Source: Glycine soja (lineage: Eukaryota; Streptophyta; Magnoliopsida; Fabales; Fabaceae). Taken from it: a DNA stretch of 64,000 nt. Below, in pieces: positions 33,101 to 45,540 of this stretch. The notes under the pieces were generated by a model. The model was not told where the DNA came from. It saw only the letters and a program-made list of their open reading frames with translations, and did not search any database. The DNA lies in NCBI RefSeq assembly GCF_004193775.1, contig NC_041019.1, positions 51,063,928 through 51,127,927 of the forward strand, read 5' to 3'. The translations under genes and the position numbers were made by a program. Position 1 is the first letter of the stretch. Each line of letters starts with the position of its first letter.

Positions 33101-36100
33101 AGTTTATTGATCTTCCATGTTGGTTGTGCTTTTCTTCTCTTCAACATCTTAATGAAATTATTCTTTTAGGCAAAATAATAATAATAATAATAATAATATA
33201 TCGGTCTTAAGAGAAGGAGTTAACAATGGTTGGGAACTTGGGATAATCTGAGAGGAGGATTAGTTATAGCTATATATGGGGAATGAGCGAGGACTATCCT
33301 ATACTTGCATGAAATCATTGTGATTGATTAAATTTTGTTATGGCACATGAAGAGGGAAATTAATATTCCTTTGTAGGTTGTACGTGAACGTGCTGCATTT
33401 GGTGTTGTCTAATTTTGATCATATTTTATCATCTCATACTTATTTAGTCAATTTTATGAATGAACAGATTCCATTCTTTTCCCTGAAGTACCAATTGCAC
33501 TCCGTTTGTCCAGCCATCTTCTACTTGGTGTGGTGAGGATATATTCTAGAAAGGTGAATTACCTTTTTGATGACTGCAGTGAAGCCTTGCTTAAGATTAA
33601 GCAAGCTTTTCGTTCCACAGCAGTTGATTTGCCACCTGAAGAGTCCACTGCACCTTACCATTCCATCACCTTACCTGAGACTTTTGATCTTGATGATTTT
33701 GAACTACCAGATAATGACATTCTTCAAGGGTTAGTTCCTAAATACTTGATTATATGATCATTCATAGCTTTAGCTATTGCTTACTTCAGTGAGGACATTT
33801 TTACTCAAGTTGGTTTTTATCTAATTTAATTTGCTTCATTTCATTTGAAACCATCTGTCTGTGATAATGTTCTTTTAGATGACTGATACAAATTTTATGA
33901 TAATGCCAGAATTTTTAAGTTGAGGATAGTTTATTTGGCTGTGCTTTTTCAGAATTGCTCTATATTCTAAATGGTCATTTTATGTAAGATGGTGAAGATA
34001 GGTATATTGGTTTATTAACGGAAGAATTTATATGTTGTGAACTTGCAGTAACTATGTTGATCACCATGTCAGTACTAGGGAGCAGATTACACTGCAAGAT
34101 TCTATGGAGGGTGTGGTTTACACTACTTCACAGTTTGGCTTGGATGGTTAGTATACATTTTTGTCTCTTTCTGTTTCTCTTTGTACTGATTTCTTGATAG
34201 TGAATTTTAAATATGCTATGGAGAGATCTGTGCTATGTAATTTTAATGGCAAACATGTCTTGCAGAGCGCTTTGGTGACGGTGATGCTTCTCAAATTGGG
34301 TTAGACCTTGATGAGGTAATTTGTCTTTTTATTTTTTGGTTTTCAGCAGCATCCCATGCATAGAGCTGATTGATGAAATGTGATCTATGTGGTTTTAAGG
34401 CTCTAGCGTACTGATTTGGATATTATGGTTTGTTGTCTGGTTATAACTAGGAAGTATAAATGTAAGATGTGCCACATTGGTGGCGATATACTAGAGTGAT
34501 ATATTCATCTGAGATTTACAGGCCTGGTATGCCTGATATAAATCTGTCATTTGCATCATTGTATTCGTAGATCTGTGTTGTTCATTTATCTGTCAGGAAT
34601 AGGAATGCTTTGCTGTTGTCTACCATCTTTTTTTGAGTAAAGGTATGAACCTTTGGTGGTTATTGGAGCACTGTTATGCTTGATTTGACTTGGTATATCT
34701 GTAAGCAAAGTATATTGCTGTGTATTACTGTGGAAAATAATTGATTTTAAATTGACTATGTACAACTGTACATACATTTTTCTTATTTTACCTCTGGAGA
34801 TTTTAATTTGATTTTGATAAAATCAGGTTTTGTTAAATGACAAAGCTGCTACTTCGGAGCATGATGGCTTTGGTGCTAGTCTTCATCAAAATGATGAAAA
34901 GAAACCGGAGGTAAGCAAAACTTAAGATGAAAGACAGTGGAAGCAAGATTGACTTGATATTTTAAAATATTTGCATGTCTATCAATCTTTGGTTTTATTT
35001 CTTGTTGCATGCTTCAATTTTCTCTCTTTTCTTTGTTGGAAAGTGGATGAAATGAAAGCAGTTCTGTTAACTAACCGACCGTCTTTTCTTGTGGTTTTAA
35101 TCAGTTATCTGAATTATTTTGAACAGATTGATGATTTACCCACTGCTGCTGAAGTCAGTAAATATGCTGAAGGTCCATCAACCCCTGGACTGGAAGAGCC
35201 AAATTTATTTGGAACTCAGATGGATCAGGGCAATAATGAAGTTGATTATCATAATTCAGCAGATTTAATATCACTAGAGGCCACACAGAAAGAATCGCTG
35301 AATCACCAAAGGGAGAATGATGCAATTGATTGCTCCTTGCAAAATAATGGGAATCATATTTCTTTAGATTTGCATCATGAAGATAATGCCTGCGATCTGG
35401 TTGAAATGGATAGCAAAAAAGAGAAGCAGGAGCATTTAGCATGCCAGGTTGTAATGAAGGATCAAGAAAATTTGATACCTAATGATCATTGCTTAACGTC
35501 ATTACCCTTGGTGGACTCTTCCAATAAAGACTACCCTACCACCCTGTTACCAGAATGTGAAGGTGGGATGATCAATGCTTCTGATGTAGCTGAGAAGGAG
35601 GAGGACTTACAAGATGGAGTTTTGGCAAACAATAACCTAGTTTCTGCTCCTTTGGCAAATTTTGTTGTTTCTGCTCCTTTGATGAACAATGAAAAAGTTG
35701 CTTCTCCTTCTCATGTTACTTCTGATCAAGAGGACCTCTCATGTAAACCGCTGTCTAACAACATGGATGAATCTCGGGGTCCAGGATCTGATGGTCATTT
35801 GCAGGATGGTAACACATTATCAAAGCATGAAGTTCTGAATGACATTGAAATTTCTAAGAGTGAGGGGCAATCCTGTCTGTTTGACGATGCTCCAGTATCC
35901 AATGTTATCAGTCCTCTAGGATCACCTGGTAGACCTGAAGTTGTTGATGAGGAAGCTCAGGCCTCTCAAGAACTGAAGGAAGCAGAGACTTTAAACCATG
36001 TATCTCATGAAGCTGTGCAGCCCACTGAATCAATCCTTCGGCCATGCATGTCCCATCTGGGCCAGCCTTCTCTGTCATTTATTGAAGGTATTATAGAACA

Positions 36101-39100
36101 AATTAATATCTCATGATTTATATTAATTTAGCTTTGGTCTTATATAGTGGACTATAGCCCCGTTATAGCAGTGTAGCATAGCGGAGTGGTCCCTGACTGC
36201 TACAGGGGGCCACTTCAGCGGAGCAGTTCAGTGTAGTGTCTGTCGCGGGCAAAATAGTGGTTGTAATGGACTGGATGGCAGCACTATTTCTTGATTCTAA
36301 AAAGTCCCTCTAAACACTAACTTTGGGCATGTTTGGTGGAGGCTACTTTCGGAATTTCACTTTCCCAAACAATATTTTGCTTATAAAATCATTCAAAAAG
36401 TTGTTGCTTCTCACTTTCTCCCTCAACCCAACCCTCGCTTCCATGTATGACGTGTCGCCGTCTCTTGACCTCATTTCTCTCTCAATCCAGCACTCTGATG
36501 ACTAGTTTCTCACTTTCTCCACCCCTTTTTTCTTTATAATTTCATTCCCTGCATCATTATATAAACTATATTAAAAATTTCAGAAAAGTGACTATCCCAC
36601 TATAGCATTTTTGGGGCCAGCTGCCATACGTCACTATCTGGTATTTAAAACACTGAATTAAATTATTCACTTTTCTCTTTCTTCATTTACTCTGCTGTAA
36701 CCGCTGAAGTGAAATGAGTACATTGCAAGTATTTCTGGTATCAGTGTTGTTAATAATATCACAATGAAATCGTGAACTTTCACAATTTCATGATCTTGCT
36801 GCCTACTTCTGAGCTGGATCGTGAGTAAAATCGTGAAGCGGTGGGATTGGAGTAAGATTGTAGTAGGATCGGTGTGAAATCAAACTTTTTTCCTTCTTCT
36901 AATCTTGGTTTTTTCGGGTCGGCAACTTTGCATGCGCGATCTGGTTTGATACACATGTTTTTTTAACCTATTTTTTGTGCCCTAAATTGATACTTTCTGC
37001 TTCTCCCCCATTTTCAGACCTAGACGAACACTGCCTACTTTCTCCCTCTCCCTCTCGTCTTAGAATCGACTTGACCCACTTTCCTGTGATAGTTTGCTCC
37101 TGTGCTTGTGGTGTGTTCAGTATCTCTCATTCTTGACCCTCTCTGTCTGCTGTGACCGTGACTGCGTGCTCTGTTTTGCTCTCTTGTTCTTGACTTGGTT
37201 ATTAAATTTCAAATTTTGTTTTATTGTTTTCATTCATATCTTTCTTTTTCCATATCTTCTATGTGTGTGTATATATACATATGTATGTACAAATTACATT
37301 TTTGGTAGGATCTTACTATCCTTGTTACGATCCTTTGTTTTAAGATCTTGCAACCCCCTCCCAATCCTAAGCTGGATCTTGATCTTGATAACATTGTCTG
37401 TTACTATAAATTTATAATACAATTTTGTATTTTTTTCCTTTGGATAAGAAAAGTATTTATCAAGAAAGAAAAGGAACTACAGGGTCTTCTAAATACAGAT
37501 TTTAGCATTTCTTTCCGACTAAATACACCAAGGAACTGCAGCCTGAGAACACTGCCAAAGCTTTTTGGCATCTTTCCTATTACCAAATCCTCTGAACATA
37601 CTGGGTCTTCTAAAGGTCCTTGGGACAAACCAGTGTTTCACCAAAAACACTGAACAAGTTATTCCAAAGATGCTGGTGGGCAATGCAAAAACAAATGAGA
37701 AAAAGATTCAGAACTCATTTCGATATTGAACATTGTGTCACCATGATGTTGTGTTGACTTTTACATTTTGACCTATGTTTCCCATTTGAAATTTCTTTTT
37801 CTTTTCTGCGTGGGTAATTAACATTATAGTGATAGTACCCTCTTTTTGTAATTTCAGTTGATTCTGTTTGGTTGTTAAGTTACTCCATTTAATTGTATAA
37901 TCTTGTTGATGGACATAATTAAACATCCTAAATTTCATTTTTTTTAGTAATCTGTTGCTTATACTTTTTACAGGTGAAAAATGTCATGTAACTGATGCTT
38001 CAAATCCTGCTTTAAGTTACCAAGAGACTATGGAGCCTTCTGTATCTAAAGAAACACCTAATTCAGGGAAAACTGATATGCAACTTGAGAGTCAGATATT
38101 TAGTAATAAAGTAGAAAGTATTAACAGATCTGCTGCTACTGACATGCCAGAGCCTGAAAAGTTGCTCTCAGCTTACCAACATGATGGTGAAGCAAATGAT
38201 TTGCTGATGGCATCTACTCCTGACAATCAGGGTGCAACTGAAGGCCATACAGGTGCTGCAGGAGAAAAATACATCTCCGGTAAAAAACGTAGCTACACAG
38301 AAAGTACTCTTACAGTGCAGAGTATGGATTTGATTGAATCTTACACGGGAGCTCAATCCAAGAGAACTGCTGAGTCTGTTCCCGATGATGATGATCTACT
38401 GTCATCTATATTAGGTATAACAGTGGACTTTTAATGCTTTTTGCTATATATTTGGTTACAGTGTGTATTTTCCTTGAGAATTAGGTTGAGGCTGAATGAA
38501 AGAATTTGTTGTTGGTTCAGTTGGTAGAAAGTCTTCAGTCTTGAAAATGAAGCCCAGTCCTGCAGCCCCTGAAATAGCATCAATGAAGCGTGTTCGTTCT
38601 GCTTCTGCACCACGTACTAGTGCCTTAAAGAGGAAGGTGCATATGGATGATATGATGGTCTTGCATGGCGAGTATGTTTTTACTATGTTCCATCCTTTCA
38701 TTTGTACATATCTATACACTTCATTTTATATACTGATTTAAATAGAGTGAAAAACATAATATTGTTTGTCACTGATTTTTCTAATCTTTCAGATATGAGA
38801 GATCTATCTTTCTCCCTTCTTTTTACTATTTCTGATAATTGATATTGGTACTTGTTGGATATCCCACATCAACTAGTGATATGGCCAAAATAAAGTATAC
38901 AAGTGAGGGACAACCTTCACCTTACAAGCCGGTTTTGTGGGGTTGAGTTAAGCCCAAACCCAAATTCTAAAAGTATTCTTTTTTCTCTATTAATTGGCAA
39001 GGCAAACCTGACTGAGCAATTGATTTTGTTTTATTAAAGTTGGAAGAAGAGAGAAATTTTCAGATCTTCTGAGTTTTTTTTGTATCCTTGATATATGATT

Positions 39101-42100
39101 TATAGTATGTTAAAAATAGCTGGGATCAATATTGGATGGTTATCCAGTTACCTGGGAAGATATCAGACCCTTTTATTTAGAACTCTACTTTTTCCACTAG
39201 TTGTTACCCATTGTAATGGTCCCAAATTAGTCACTCCTTGTTTGTCCTATGTGCTAGGCATATAGTAACTTTTATTTTCTAAAGGATAACTTGAGAACTG
39301 ATATGCTGCATAAATTGACTGGCAATAGTTGTAACTTGTAATATACCCAAATTTTTTCTACTTTAATACTTTGATCCCATTTCATTTTATTTCAAATTTA
39401 TCAAGCCATTTTTTGTTTTTTGCCTTATTTAGCATACCATTTTCCTTTTGGTTACCAGAATACTAATGCTTTTTCCTCTTTTCTTCTGAAGTACAATACG
39501 CCAACAATTGACAAATACGGAAGACATTCGTCGCATACGGAAAAAAGCTCCTTGCACTCGTCATGAGATTTTAATGATTCAAAGACAATTTTTGGAGGAT
39601 GAATTTTTCCATGAACCAATATTTATGGGTGAGTTGTGCCTTTTGCTATGTTTATGTTGTGCTGTTGATTATTTGGAGTATTTGTTCTAACCTCTCTCAC
39701 CCCCTTCTTAAACAAGTTAAAATCCCTGGAACAATGTGATCATGTCCATCACTAATAATTTTCATTTATGTTTTTACTATTTCCTTCACAAAATCCTGAA
39801 AACAGAAAACAAATGAAAATAAGGTGGTGATATTTTTGTTACTTCTAGTGAAAATATATCAACTGAAAATGATAACATAAAACAAACAAAGCACATCCTA
39901 AGTACATTTTATGTTTTGCATTGCAACTTTTTTGTTGTACATTAATTTTGAAATGAGGAAAAGGAATACTTGTATGATCATACATTGCATCAAATCAACT
40001 GTTATTCTAATGAGGACACTTTCTTCTATTAGTGAGGTTTCTATTGTATTTTCTTTCATCTCTAATATTTTTTAGAGTTGGATATTAAGTAAATGTTGTT
40101 GATGATATTTTACTAGTTAACCTTTTATGATTTGGGCAGACTAAAGTGATCTACTAAATGTTGTTTCTGCATCTATGGGATGGTTATATCAGTTCATTTT
40201 AAATTATTGTCAATTGCTTTTCAAAAACATATTTTCATGAGAGACATGGCCATCATTATTTGGTTAACCTATTTTCATTTAATTTAATTTCACATATAGC
40301 CTCATCATAATCTTTTCTGAAATTTGCACCTATCATTATCTTATGTCAATTCTGTCATATCTTCCAGATTTGTCTACTGATTTGACTATTCTGCGAAATG
40401 AGACATTTGATCTGACTGGAATCAAGGTTATTGAGTATGGTTTAGATAGTTCTTCTGTAGAAAAAACAAATGATCAAGAGTCCTATTCTAGAACACATAC
40501 TGAAATTCATGGAGTGGAGGGTAATAATGAACCTATGGCAGTCCAACTCCAAGAAGATGCAGAAGTGCAACCTACTGAGGTACCTGTTTTGTCTGAGAGT
40601 CATCAGTCTAAGGTTAACTTGGGATCTCATGATATTGATGCTCATGGGCACACGAGTATTATTTCTCATGTGGAGGAGCTTGACAGTTCTCAAAATGTTG
40701 AATTGAACAATCTCAGAGCAAATATTGCAGTTTCTGAAGCTGAGAATTGCTCTGTTGGCCCTGGGCATGAATCTTCATCCTTAACTGAAGTCTTCGAAAA
40801 TGATTTTGCTGCATCACTGGCTCTCATGGATAAAACCAATGATCTCGTTGATTCTATCCATTCAAATATATTGAGCATTCCAAATGCTGAGAATTTGAAT
40901 ACAATCCCTATTCTAGAGGATGACTTTGTGGAGGATCAAAGTGATAGAAATGGAGTAGGTGCTATTAAGTGTAGCATGGAAACTGGAACACAAGTTCAAA
41001 CAGATGGTGTGGATGCCAATGATTTATATACATCCTTGGCCACTGGTTCTACAGAAACTGATGAATTTACTAATATTCAGGCTTCCTTTAATGGTGACCT
41101 ACCATTGGAGGAAAATGGAAACAGCTTGCTAGGGCAGTTAAATGAGGATCAAATTGTTGCTTCTGGCATGGATTGTGATGACAAGGATGCAAGGCCTGAC
41201 TGCATATTTATTGAAAATGCTAAAGTAGATTGCTTACAATCTGAAGCACTTGGATTAGATGAAAAAGAGAGTTTGTTGAAAGATGAAGAAATCCCTGTCT
41301 GTCAGGAAGCTGAACTACAAAGTACAATGTGCCCTGAAATTAGGAGTCCTTTAGTAGATCAGAATGATGTAAGTTCTCTGGTTTGCCTTAAGCTAGATGT
41401 CTCTTTTCATATATTTTATTTGTTGGATTTGTCTCTTTTTCTTTTACTAGACTCATTTAACATATCTGATATACCTGACAAAAGAATTATTATTGGCAGA
41501 AATATGTTTTTATTTCAAGATTTTTTTTTAATTGAAACTGTAATGCTGGACATGGTTGAATACAATTTGGTAGTGAGTTCTTGATTTTAAGCAGGAGCGG
41601 GAATTGGATTTTGAAAGTGATGGTCTTCATATATCATTTTTTGCACTTTCTTTGTTCTCACAACAATTAAAGCTAATTTGCTGGGACTAATGTGTTTTGA
41701 CTTCAATCCTTTTCTGTCTTGTCAATATTTTGTTGCTTTGTATCATGCCCTATTTTTAGTGCTATTTCCTGAAGCAGTTGGTGCTTATCATGCCATATTT
41801 TTAGTGTTGTTTCTTGAAGCTGATCATGTTCAACATATGCTGTAGCCTAACATGCAGTATGTTATTGAAGCTATAAGTGCAATAAGAAGCATGCAGGATT
41901 GTATTTCATTGATTTCCATATAAATTAACTACTCAAGCCTTACATTCGTTGTGAATAGAAGTAGCAGCCCTAAAATTAAATTTGGTACCAAAGAGATATG
42001 ATGCAGTAAGGTAACCCTAAGCTCCTAAGGTTCAGGAACATAGTAATGCTAGTCATAGCCTGTATTTTTTAACATTGCAACAATTCTGCCCACCACTTTT

Positions 42101-44395
42101 ATCATTAAGGTAGTAGTGTTGAGCGCCTCATCTTACTCGAAAGGCCCTCCATTCTACCAGCAATTCCCTAACTTCTTGCACTCTGCCGCTTCTCATTGAC
42201 ATTGCCTTAAACTGCACCGTTGACATTATTCTTTTTTTAACCTGTAAACTTTTTTTTAATTGTGCTTGTTCATGTTCTCTTTCTACCGAAGTGTTTTAAA
42301 TATCTGTTATTATTATGGTTCTGCATTGCTGTGACAGATAAGTATCTTTGAAATTTGATTTTGAAACAAAATGTGATGTGTTACTAGCCTTTGGCTAGGC
42401 AGTTTTAATTAAGATGCTGTTTATGTGATATTTCTTTACTATTTTTTTCTTGCCTAATTGAGTTCTATGGCTATATGGTGCAGGAAAATGACATGATTGC
42501 TAATGACACAGGTTTGCTTCTAAATGCTTTTCACGGTTTATTTTAAGTTCTAAATGCTTTTCACGGTTTATTTTAAGAAAGTGCCTTAATATTTATAACC
42601 ATATGGAATTGATCTAATCAAAGAGTAACCACTTGAGTGTTACCACAATTAGAAGGCTCTCCATTTCCTTTTCCTGGAATTGTAGAAAAGCTGTATTTAT
42701 AGTAGGAGAGTATGTATAGTTGTCTATCAAGTAGCCTTCTGCCATCTAATTAATTAGTTAATTTTAATCACCGATTAATCGCCCAGAGTCCATCAATCTC
42801 CATTTTAGATGCCGGCTTCCTTTCCTCCACACTTCCTTCATGACTCTTATAATAGAAGTTATTTTGTGCAGCTTATTGTTAGTGGACACTGGTTCCACCC
42901 TTGTCAATTAGTTGGGAATATGCAAATAAATATTAATGTCTGACAAATTTAGGCTTTGGTGAAGCAGGAGATTGAAGCTTTTATTACTGCTATTTTTTTT
43001 ATGTTTCTTTGATTTGTATTAATTCATTCTGTGTATGCTCCCAGGGTTTTTGAATGTTGGTGATGATGAGATAATTGAGGATGATGATGATTATCAATCA
43101 TGTGCTGAAGGAACTAACCTTGAAAATAGCGGATGGTCTTCCAGAACCAGGTTTGTTTGTACAAAACTCCAGTAACTGACCTTTCTCTGCATAGAAAATA
43201 ATTGCACTATTTTTCCCTCATTGCTGTTTTGCTAATCATTACATTTTGCTGTGCCTATGTGGGTGGTACATGAGTTCTTTCTTACACTTAGTACAGTTGG
43301 AATACTTTCCTTTCTTTTAAAATTCCCCCCAGCCATTTCCTTAGATGGGATGGATTCCTAGAAAATATGGCCAAGTCACTGCATCTGCAATTAAAAGGCC
43401 TCTTTCACTTGGAAGAAGCCCGTAATTTATGGTTGTGTGCAGATGATTCAGTTTTAAGTCATCTTGACAAAGTAACATTTAACAATGAACTGAAATGTAT
43501 TTTATCTGGATCTGGATTGTGTAGGATCATATTTCAATTTTGTGTAAATTCATTTGAGTTTGGTAAGATTTTTCTGTGGTGATTCCTGGTTTCACGTATA
43601 TTATATTTCAATAGCTAACTAATGCATTTATCAACAGGGCTGTTGCCAATTATCTGCAGACTGTGTTTGATAAGGAAGATCTACATGGAAGAAAGGAGTT
43701 GCATCTTAACAATTTATTAGTTGGTAAAACACGGAAGGAAGCATCTCGGATGTTTTTTGAAACTCTGGTATGCTGTTGAGAATTATTCTACATATACAAC
43801 ATTTATTGTCTAATGATCTTGTGGCATTAATTTAACATCTCATGTTTAGGATTATAATAATTGAAATATTTTATTGGAGATGAAGAGAGAGAAATTATTA
43901 ACAATGGGCCAAGGATGACATCTTTTGAAAGCACCCAAGAGAGATGGTGGTAAACGTGAATGAAAGAGAAAAACTAATAATTAGCAGGGTTGCCCAATCT
44001 CTCTGCAAGTCGGAGTCAGTACCCTTAAAACAATGTTGAGCTGAACACCAATTGTGCTGTGAACAGTGTCTCAAATTCTAAATCTGGGTCATAAAACATG
44101 TTCTATTGATTTAATTTTAATGCTAGTTCTTAGTTGAATATTTGTTTGGAGGGTCACAGCTCACATTTATGTTGTGAGATTTTTCTAGTGCTTTCACACC
44201 TTGGATGTGCTTCTTAATATGCTTTGTTTGAATTCTTCAAAGGCTTACTTAGCAACTTTTGCTCTGGTTCATATTTAATTTCAACCATGATTGCAGGTTC
44301 TCAAGACAAGGGATTATGTCCATGTAGAACAGACAAAACCCTTTGCCAATGTTAGCATAAAACCTCGAATGAAGCTTATGAAGTCAGATTTCTGA
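30179..44395 (+). CDS. SYN4: Cohesin kleisin, RAD21/SCC1 family, SYN4 type, 1,223 aa
   Basis: Kleisins close the SMC1-SMC3 cohesin ring that holds sister chromatids together until separase cuts them. Fourteen exons join in frame: 30179-30302, 33468-33729, 34049-34146, 34266-34315, 34827-34910, 35127-36087, 37974-38414, 38521-38671, 39492-39628, 40368-41368, 42484-42511, 43045-43150, 43638-43767, 44297-44395. The N-terminal Rad21/Rec8 domain (about 1-100) starts [20 protein letters not shown] and runs through [20 protein letters not shown] long acidic, poorly conserved middle follows (two large exons of 961 and 1001 nt). A conserved central block reads [13 protein letters not shown]...DEFFHEPIF. 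The C-terminal winged helix (about 1148-1216) reads [14 protein letters not shown]...[18 protein letters not shown] and contacts SMC1. An ExxR element (TEDIRR) in the central block is a possible separase site. Similarity is greatest to Arabidopsis SYN4 (about 1030 aa); the extra length lies in the acidic middle. Confidence 0.95.
31538..31658 (+). other. Near-perfect hairpin in SYN4 intron 1
   Basis: Left arm 31538-31587 (AGCCTAATAGGATCAGTAAG...) and right arm 31609-31658 (...CTTACTGATCCTATTAGGCT) are reverse complements over 50 bp with two differences. One of these would be a G:U pair in sense RNA, the other a C:C mismatch. The loop is 21 nt (31588-31608). The pairing stops abruptly outside the arms. 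It could be a foldback MITE core, an inverted duplication or a young small-RNA precursor made from the cohesin pre-mRNA. Confidence 0.9.
33174..33199. repeat. (AAT)n microsatellite in SYN4 intron 1
   Basis: Run of about eight AAT units in the 3.2-kb first intron, which also holds the hairpin at 31538 and TE-like AT-rich filler. Confidence 0.95.
36130..36660. repeat. Repeat-like insertion in SYN4 intron 6 (first part)
   Basis: Sequence of different base composition (GTTATAGCAGTGTAGCATAG, GACTGCTACAGGGGGCCAC) starts near 36148. A related motif in inverted sense (CCACTATAGCATTTTTGGGG) lies near 36597, followed by CCATACGTCACTATCTGG. This suggests a MITE or hAT-type remnant about 500 bp long. 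Ends and target duplication are not resolved. Confidence 0.35.
36740..37400. repeat. Repeat-like insertion in SYN4 intron 6 (second part)
   Basis: Starts near CAGTGTTGTTAATAATATCA and ends near GATCTTGATAACATTG. The inner flanks carry inverted related motifs (GTAGTAGGATCGG, GGTAGGATCTTAC, ACGATCCTT, AATCCTAAGCTGGATC). This is consistent with a second small inverted-repeat element inserted in the same intron. A cryptic 107-codon frame inside is not supported as a gene. Confidence 0.3.
38853..38970 (+). repeat. TRIM/LTR-like fragment in SYN4 intron 8
   Basis: Begins TGTTGGATATCCCACATCAA and continues TATGGCCAAAATAAAGTATA...CCTTACAAGCCGGTTTTGTG...GGTTGAGTTA(A)GCCCAAAC. This wording is recognisable as the start of an LTR repeat very common in legume and other eudicot genomes. 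The 3' part, including any primer-binding site, is not present here, so it is a fragment. Confidence 0.5.
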
Positions 44396-44808
44396 AACCT
44401 CATGTAGGAGTGGCAGATATAGTTGTAAAGATCCATTCGGTGGTAGTTTGGCACTTTGGCTGGAATCTGCAGGGTTGGGATAATATTTTCAACATTTTCT
44501 CCCCGATTCTAGCTGTGGCTTTTCATTTATAATTTTTTGGAGATAGGATTTAGCTGTTCAGTTTTAGTTCTTCAATGGCCGGGGGGTTGAAGTGGGCACT
44601 TGTACCATCCTATTGATTATTCTGGGTCCTAATGTATATATTTTTGTAAAATGTCATAATTTGTAACTGACAGATGCTAATTTGTACTGGTATGTTGTTT
44701 AAACGCATCCCTCCATGTAAGAATGTTCTGCTTTCTCTAGGCATCAGATTTATGTAACAGAAAGCACCTTGTAATTTAACTGTTCGGGGACAAGGTACAT
44801 CATTTCTG
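44396..44808 (+). other. SYN4 3' untranslated region (probable)
   Basis: Follows the stop codon at 44393-44395. It has moderate base composition, then an AATGTATATATTTTTGTAAAATG stretch near 44631 that is suited to plant polyadenylation. The exact end is not determinable. Confidence 0.45.
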
Positions 44809-45386
44809 TACTTTTATTTGTATAGTATCTAACTGTATTTATCCTTTTATGAGTGTGTAGTTTTCTATACATAAGTGAGTGTTTGGATTTTTTTTAAAAA
44901 AAATAGTGAACCATGAAAAATATCTTTTGAACATAAAATATGGATCGTAAGTTTGGTTATTTCGTGTGGTCCAAGGACAAAGGATCATAATAATTTACGG
45001 GGATTTTCTTTTTGCACCTAGCATATTTCGGAAAAATAAAAATATTCTTATGCATAGTCTATACAGATTAGTAATTCATTAGCAATTCATATTGTTAATA
45101 TTATGTTAAAAATATGCTTTACAAAATAATTTGAAAATAATGGCTACTTTTATTTGTATACTATCTAACTGTATTTATTCTTTTATGAGTATGTAGTTTT
45201 CTATACATAAGTGAGTGTTTGGATTTTTAAAAAAAAAATAGTGAACCATGAAAAATATCTTTTGAACATAAAATATGGATTGTAAGTTTGGTTATTTCGT
45301 GGGGTTTAAGGACAAAGGATCAAAATAATCTATGGGGATTTTCTTTCTCCAACTAGTATATTTCAAAAAAATAAAAATGTTTTATG
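44809..45386 (+). repeat. 240-bp direct duplication downstream of SYN4
   Basis: Copy 1 (about 44809-45053) and copy 2 (about 45145-45386) share TACTTTTATTTGTATA, ATGAGTGTGTAGTTTTCTAT, GTGAACCATGAAAAATATCT and GTAAGTTTGGTTATTTCGTG, with under about 10 percent differences by eye. Copy 1 starts in what is probably the end of the SYN4 transcript, so the second copy duplicates possible 3'-end-forming sequence. Confidence 0.88.
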
Positions 45387-45429
45387 AAATTAAAAAAAAA
45401 GGCTCATGTAGGTCTTAAATAAGTGTCCT

Positions 45430-45540
45430 TCACGTTATTAATGTAACACTTTAACCAACTAATCTAATAAGTTAATTATATCAAAAATAATTAATATCAT
45501 TATATATAATATTAAAATTTGGGATGTATATTTAATACTA
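45430..45540 (+). repeat. Dispersed AT-rich repeat, copy 2
   Basis: Related to 18780-18900: ACTTTAACCAACTAATCTAA, AATAATTAATATCATTATAT and ATGTATATTTAATA in the same order and strand. The family is unknown. Confidence 0.45.

Noticed and set aside
37094..37653. Open frames of about 100 codons inside SYN4 intron 6
   Set aside because: They lie within a repeat-like intron block, lack conserved residues and would interrupt a well-supported gene.
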